From: Cudoniella acicularis
Lineage: Eukaryota; Ascomycota; Leotiomycetes; Helotiales; Helotiaceae
Assembly (NCBI GenBank): GCA_013054445.1
Contig: JAAMPI010000241.1
Coordinates: 1-48,497 of the forward strand
Reading direction: 5' to 3'
DNA length: 48,497 bases
A program made the position numbers and the translations under genes. The notes under the pieces were generated by a model. It was not told where the DNA came from and searched no databases. It saw only the letters and a program-made list of their open reading frames with translations. Of the stretch, positions 42,935 to 48,497 are shown one piece after another (position 1 is the first letter of the stretch; the number at the start of each line of letters is the position of its first letter).

Positions 42935-44711
42935 AGCCCCCTTTGCTCTAGTTCGACCGCTACACGTTGGAACTCGCCACCCTTGTGTTTGGGTTAGAGC
43001 AACTTCTGGATGCATTTTTAGGGCGAACACCGAGTAGGATCTAGCGAGGCTTTGGAAACACATGCAGAATGGTGGTCGTTTAGTGACATGGTCCTGGATT
43101 ATGGCGCTATTGGACAGCCTGGTGATGAGCCTTGTGCTCTTGTGTTTGCTTGATTTTCTGTCGATCTGAGCTTCTTTCCGTTTTCCTGCAAAAATTAGTT
43201 GGCCGAGATGCGCTTCTGCATTGCGGAAGAGGCAGACATGCATATGTAGAATTAGGCAGACATGTTCATCGTCAAGATAAGCTCCGCTAGGAGGCAATTG
43301 AGAAATATTTCACAGCCTCGCTGAAAGTAAGACGACAGTGGTGTTGCTTTTCTAGATCGTGATTGGAGTGTTTGTGACACAAGAAGTGCTGCTGAAACAT
43401 GCCGACAGTATGCGGTGTGGAGTGAGGCTTTGAAGTTGATGAGTGAGGTCTGAAGAGGCCAAACGGTGTTACCAGGTGGAGGCTGAGCCATTTCGCTTAT
43501 TTTAATGGGATTACGGCAGGTTACAGAGCTAATTACCGTCAAAACTGCTGAATACTTAATGGAGCACAGACCATGAAGCTCGAATTTTTTTTTGGATTAA
43601 AGTTGCGCAATGACTTGCCGTACTGCCATGGAATTCTCCCTCCGCAGTTCACCCTCCGCCCACCGGGTTCCACCGAGACTACAATTCAGCTCTTCAAATC
43701 TTACTCTATTCACGCATCACTTTATAAATTTTAATACTATAGAATTGTGGCCTATTCTCCTCTCTTGTTTTTGGGTGTGGATCAGTCAGACTGCCTTGTG
43801 GCAAAGCCCGTTGGGTATTACTAAAACTTCGCCTTTTTCCTCCCGTCTGCGGCGTGCGGCTCTACCACAAAATCTGCTTCTCATGTGAATCATCCGTTGC
43901 GACCCCTCTCGTGCGTCATCGGTCAGGGCTGCATCTAGAAGCTTGGGGTTAGGCCGCAGCGAAAAAAAGTTGGCTTGAGAAGACATGGATGGTATCTTCA
44001 GCTTGGGTGCAAAGGAAAATAATGTCTGTTGGTGGGCAGTTGGCTCTGCTGCAGGAATATTGCGCCTGATATCGCGCCTGGTTGGATGTTTCCTTGCTTG
44101 AGATCGCTTTTGGCTGCCAACTTGTTAGAATAGAATGTTGCTCTGAGAATGGGCTGCGACGTGTCAACACATATCCGCACATAATAAGCTTTATTCGAAG
44201 AACCTGCTTGAGTAACTCCTGAGTATCTCTTCGAGACCACACCCCCTTGGTTGTTCGTATTCTCCCGTTGCCGCTGTCACCGTGTTGTTGCCAAGAGCCA
44301 CAGAACAAACAATTTCCTCGCCGTCCATCTGACGCAAGAATCACACGCTTACCGAGCCCACACCAACATCCTCGAACTCCAAGGCCGGACCCGCGCAACC
44401 ATCACTGGCCCATCACGAGATGCACTGCGCTGATGCTGCATAAGGCTGCCGACACAGCAGAAACCTTACCAGTCTAGCTCCGGCTTGCGAGGGGCAATAA
44501 GAAGAGGCTTGCAACATCAGACAAGGCTTGCCCACCTTCTCTACAAATCCCCAGCCGACCCCACCAACTTCTCATCATCTGCCCAAAACTGACAGCAAAC
44601 ACCACTTTCCTCGTATCAAGACCCACACGTACAAATAGCTCTATCTGCCTTAGGGCATCGTCGAACTATCGAAGACCTACAACTACAACATCAACATCGC
44701 CTTACCTCGTC
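42935..44711. promoter_or_regulatory. Spacer and probable promoter / long 5' leader of the DUF3824 gene
   Basis: No convincing coding frame in ~1.8 kb. The last ~250 nt before 44712 are AC-rich (CTACAACATCAACATCG), typical of a fungal 5' leader. Confidence 0.45.
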
Positions 44712-47700
44712 ATGCCGGAAGTCACAAGAGAGAGAGTAGTCCGGAGTTATGGTGGAAAAGATCGTGACGACTATTCCTCAGATGATGATCGGTCATCTTA
44801 TGGTCGCGACCGCGCAGGCGGCTCATCATACCGTACAGTCCAACGTTACCGGGTAGCACCTGGGAGAGACAGAGTCGAAGAGATTGAAGACGATCGCCGT
44901 TCCTCCCATCTCGAAATTGTTCCCAGATCTGGCGAGCGCATAGAAGTCGACCGCCGCAGCGAGCGCTTCGCTGAGAGACCAGAACGGCCTCGATCTGCTG
45001 TCGACATTCGCCCACAATCCACATTCATCGAGCGCGACCGTGTTATTGAGCGCGAGAGAGAACCTTTCCGTGAACCTTTCCGTGAACCTTTTCGCGAACC
45101 GGAGCGTGAACGTGAGCGCACTCGAACCGTTGTCTATGAACGGGAAAGCCCGCGCGAGCCAGACTCTCGAAGGCCTTGGGAGCGTACTCCCGCCAGACCT
45201 TGGGAATCGGAACGGGACGTACGGGAGACTGATGTCAGAATAGAAAAGCGCACTACCGAACGTCGGGAGGAGCCATATGAGCTCGAGAGGGTTCAGAGAG
45301 AAATCGAGTATTTCGATCGACCAGAGCCTCCGCCCCAACCTATTATCATCCGCCAACGAGCACCAGAACCTCAACAGATTATCGTTCAAGAAGCCCCTCC
45401 TCTAGCCCCTATCGTTCTTCCTCGCGAGGAGCAAGGTTTTGAAGTTGTCCGGCGAACCGAAGTTCAGCAAGAGGTAGCACGACCGGAACCCAGAAGAGAG
45501 GAGGAAGATTACTACTATCGACGAGATGTTCGCGAAGGCCCAAGAAGAGACGAAGACTTTGCAATGACAAAATTTGATCGTCGGGAAATTCGTCCTCGAG
45601 ATTCAGTCAGTGATGGCGAATACAGCGATTCGTCCGATTATATTGTGCGAAGACGAATCATCAGACGTCGCAGTCGAAGTAACAGTTCGCATCATCACAA
45701 ACGACATCTGGCTGAAGGAGCATTGGCTGGAGCTGGAGTGGCGGCTTTGGTAGCAAATCACCGCGACAAGACAGGAAGTGGCCCTGAGCACCGTGGGAGA
45801 CAGGTTGCAGGAGGAGCTGCTCTTGGCGCTTTGGGTGCTGAAGTTATCACAAGGGCCCGAAGTCGCTATCGCGAGCACCGAGAAGATAGGAGTCGATCGA
45901 GATCAAGCAGTAGACATTCCCATACCAAGCTAAAAACTGCTATAGGTCTCGCTGCTGCTGGTCTCGCCGCTGCGGCGGCTGCCAAATATGTTTCAAATAG
46001 AAACGCCAACAAAGAAGAACTTGGCCGAGGACGCAGTCGGACCAGGAGTGTATCTAGACGTCGTGGTTCCAGCTACGATTCTGACTACGATAGCCGGACA
46101 CGATCCAGAAGCAAACATCGCGATCCCAAGCACCGATCGGCTTCGATTGCCAAAGCTGCTGCGGGCACAGCTGCAGTAGCAGGTGTAATTGAGCATTTCC
46201 GCAACAAGTCTCGGAAGAGAAGTGGCGAGAGATCTAAATCGAGAATTCGGACAGGCGCAGAAATTGCAGGCGCAGGTCTAGCCGGAGCAGCCGTTGCTGG
46301 CTTATACGAGAATAAGAAGGCCAAGGATGAAGAACGTGAAGAAGGACATAGGAGGGAGCGGAGAAGAAGCAGGTCGAGAGCCAGATCTGTTGGCGCTTAT
46401 TCTGATCCTGGTGTTGACCCAGAGTTAGGCATGGTTCAGTACGGTACTGATCCTGTATACACCCAACATACAACGACCTATCGCGAATACGATCGAGGTA
46501 GTCGATCTCGAAGCCGATCTCATCGCCACCGACATTCCTCGGACTCTGACGATCAGAGACGTACATCCCGAAGTCGAAGCCGGGTTCGAGATATTGCTGC
46601 TGGCGCTGCTACAACTGCGGCAGCAGCAATCGGCATCAAGCAGTACCAGAAGAGAAAGGAGAAGAAGGAAGCTGAGCGCGAGAGGGAACGCAGACGTGAG
46701 GACCCCCAGCACTCAAGATCTCGTTCTCGTTCTCGATCCGCATCGTCCATCAGAACTAGCTTGGGAAGAAGGTTGTCAAACTTAATCCCCAAGCAGTGAT
46801 GCAGGTCTTTGCGTTCTGTATATAACGTTGATTTTCAGCCGTTGTGTGGATCTCTTCAGTCATACTAACGCCAAACGACCAGGTTACGAGGAAGAACCCA
46901 GCTCAAATAACTATTACGCTCGCGACTATCCTGATGATGGATATTCTCCTTCTCCTCCGCACGCCTCGGGTGGATCATATTATCCCCAGAACAACCAATT
47001 CCCCCCTCCTCCTGCTCCTGCTTCTGGGTTCACTCAAAACCCTAATATTTCAACGCCAAATGTTGCTCAGCCTCCAATTCCGCCCTACAATCCCGCAGAC
47101 TACGCAGGCCAACCTCCCCACGACGGTCATGGATACCCACCAGCAGCACCAAGAGCAGGTGACAATGTGAGTCCAAATAATAATCTACCTCATTTGTCTC
47201 CTGCCACAAGCGTACCAAATGTGCACCCGTCAGCTGCTGCGACGAACATCCCATATTTTCCACCACCCCCAGCCGTTCCCTTTTCAGAGGAGCCAAGAAA
47301 TGCGGAGGGTGCGTGCTAAACTATTCCAAGTTCTTTGAGTTTGGTCCATTTCAAATGTGTGATGCTGGACGATAAACTGACGTTTCTCCGTAGCCGGTGT
47401 AATTTACACACCTCCTTCATCACCCGAACCCGAGCTTCCACATAACAAGTCTGTCATGTTTGCTCCTTTATCGCCTACCTCTTCTCATCGCCTTGCTATG
47501 ATTCGTAAAACCCAAGGCGAAAATCAAAATTCGTCGTCTCACCCCGATAGCATTCTTTCATCCTCGACTTCTCAAGATGCTCATATCCCCGAACCTCCAA
47601 CAGACCATGTATATGATACATCTGAATCCTCTCTTTATGACTCGGAACCTCGTCGCGCGTCGCACCGCCGTAGAAGTTCGATCCAAGCTCAAATCGTCCA

Positions 47701-47818
47701 AATCAACCAAGCAGACATCGACGACGACATAGAAACCCTAGTCGAAGTCCTTCCCCTGATTCAAGCAGTGGCGAAACCGAAGTTCTTCCGGATAGATTTG
47801 ACGCTGATGGGCGGCTGA
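44712..47818 (+). CDS. DUF3824-type Arg/Ser-rich protein, with an apparent late frameshift
   Basis: Exons 44712-46695, 46883-47308 and 47394-47818 (introns 187 and 85 nt). The first ~340 residues are charged, with Glu/Arg repeats including three REPF units. DUF3824-like blocks follow: Gly/Ala helices (EGALAGAGVAALVANHRDKT; AIGLAAAGLAAAAAAKYVS; AGAGLAGAAVAGLYENKKAK) separated by RS-rich linkers, and GVYSDPGVDPELG-like sequence. Exon 2 is Pro/Tyr/Asn-rich (YSPSPPHASGGSYYP). If the first intron (GTGAGG donor at 46696) is kept, the protein instead ends RRLSNLIPKQ at 46799, a plausible second form. In exon 3 the frame switches near 47,675-47,740. With one more base the protein would continue (PSRSPSPDSSSGETEVLPDR, then TWKDLLRDIVE) to a stop at 48007-48009. 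The family is fungal and uncharacterised; the helices may be membrane-active (inference). Confidence 0.75.
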
Positions 47819-48009
47819 TAGAGAGAGGTCACTCTGGTAGAAGGGAAGGTGAAAGCGAGATGGTGGAGAGGATTATTCATAATTTTGGAGATGTGGTTGA
47901 GGGGCAAAAAACTTGGAAAGATTTGCTGAGGGACATCGTCGAAACCACCCGTAACGCAGATTCTGGGTCTGATCGGAGTGAAAGAATCTCTTCTCGTCGC
48001 CGTCGATAA
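47819..48009 (+). other. Out-of-frame continuation of the DUF3824 gene
   Basis: In the frame one base behind exon 3, 63 codons of protein-like sequence run past the 47818 stop to a TAA at 48007-48009 (HNFGDVVEGQKTWKDLLRDI ... SSRRRR). It reads as the true C-terminus of the protein after a single-base deletion or sequencing error. Confidence 0.5.
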
Positions 48010-48414
48010 TTTCATTACTTGTATTTTGCGATTTGATTTCTTTGAATTTTGGCTGAGCGAGATCGTTTATTTGACCGCATTTCATGATATTTATGAAGTA
48101 ACGAGAGGTTTTCGGACGAAATGATGATGATGAATTTCCTTAGAACTAGTCAGATATATTAAGTAGAGCAACTCTGAAGCATACATTGAAGTAATGCAAG
48201 ATATTTAATGCCAAAGCTGTGTGCAAGACGTTGGTATCTGGGAATGTGCAGTGATGGTAAGACCTTTAAAGGTAAGATGCACCTTCATGCCCGGTTTTAG
48301 ACTAGCGCTGTAGGAGCTACCTTACCACGTGACTCAGCCTTGTCAACTTTTTAGGTGACCGCGTCGAAGACCGATTTCCAGCAATTCAAAATCAACTTCA
48401 CCACACCCGCCATT
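48010..48414. promoter_or_regulatory. Intergenic region and PRP6 promoter
   Basis: About 400 nt between the DUF3824 gene and PRP6, both on the + strand. No coding frame is seen. The last ~40 nt before the ATG are AC-rich (CAACTTCACCACACCCGCC), as in other leaders of the window. Confidence 0.45.
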
Positions 48415-48497
48415 ATGTCTGGACGACGCGACTTCTTAAATCAGCCCGCGCCTGAAAATTATGTTGCTGGTCTTGGTCGTGGTGCAACTGGATTCAC
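48415..48497 (+). CDS. PRP6: Pre-mRNA splicing factor PRP6 (Prp1-type), 5' end only
   Basis: The ATG at 48415 opens MSGRRDFLNQPAPENYVAGL followed by GRGATGFT, which is the highly conserved start of the PRP1/Prp6 N-terminal domain. The window ends after 27 codons. Prp6 is a HAT-repeat scaffold of the U5 snRNP that holds the U4/U6.U5 tri-snRNP together before spliceosome activation. The identification rests on this N-terminal signature, which is very specific. Confidence 0.9.
   Translation, partial: MSGRRDFLNQPAPENYVAGLGRGATGF

Overview
The window is nuclear DNA of a filamentous ascomycete (Pezizomycotina). The evidence is short GT-AG introns (mostly 47-85 nt) with CTAAC/CTGAC branch-point-like sequences, a fused HIS7-type imidazole glycerol phosphate synthase, a secreted cutinase, and three fungus-specific families: copper-fist, HET and DUF3824. 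Leotiomycetes would fit, but that is an impression rather than a demonstrated placement. I saw no tRNA, rRNA or CRISPR. Splice sites were placed by eye; for most genes the exon lengths add up to a whole number of codons, which supports the models.

Layout. 0-1.7 kb: coding relics on the + strand. 1.7-4.5 kb: a copper pair, a copper-fist transcription factor (-) divergent from a CTR copper transporter (+). 4.9-9.5 kb: conserved housekeeping genes, namely a TMA46/DFRP1-like CCCH protein (-), the OST4 mini-subunit of oligosaccharyltransferase (+) and a YRA1/ALY mRNA-export factor (+) with an 855-nt intron. 11.7-12.7 kb: cutinase (+). 13.7-30.1 kb: an accessory stretch with AT-rich spacers. It holds a STAND-N/coiled-coil protein, a complete-looking 669-bp TIR element with a 10-bp target duplication, an AAA ATPase (-), three paralogues of a Cys-rich/RING family (+) and a HET-domain gene (-). 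30.8-35 kb: a Ser/His/Arg-rich protein, a doubtful ORF and an MFS transporter, all (-). 35.8-37.5 kb: HIS7 (-). 39.7-48 kb: a large acidic protein of unknown function (+), a DUF3824 protein (+), and the first codons of PRP6 (+) at the right edge.

How the genes relate. The copper regulator and transporter plausibly form a regulon. YRA1 and PRP6 belong to mRNA export and splicing, TMA46 to the ribosome, OST4 to N-glycosylation in the ER, and HIS7 to histidine synthesis. The accessory stretch combines gene families typical of fungal non-self recognition (HET, STAND-N) with a decaying RING family. Two of the three RING paralogues carry one in-frame stop each between the Cys-rich half and the RING half. 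The third has an intact frame but no RING. The stops are of the type that RIP (CpA to TpA) would create.

Three otherwise good genes (TMA46-like, HET, DUF3824) need a one-base correction or an unusual intron to read through. These may be assembly errors or real lesions.
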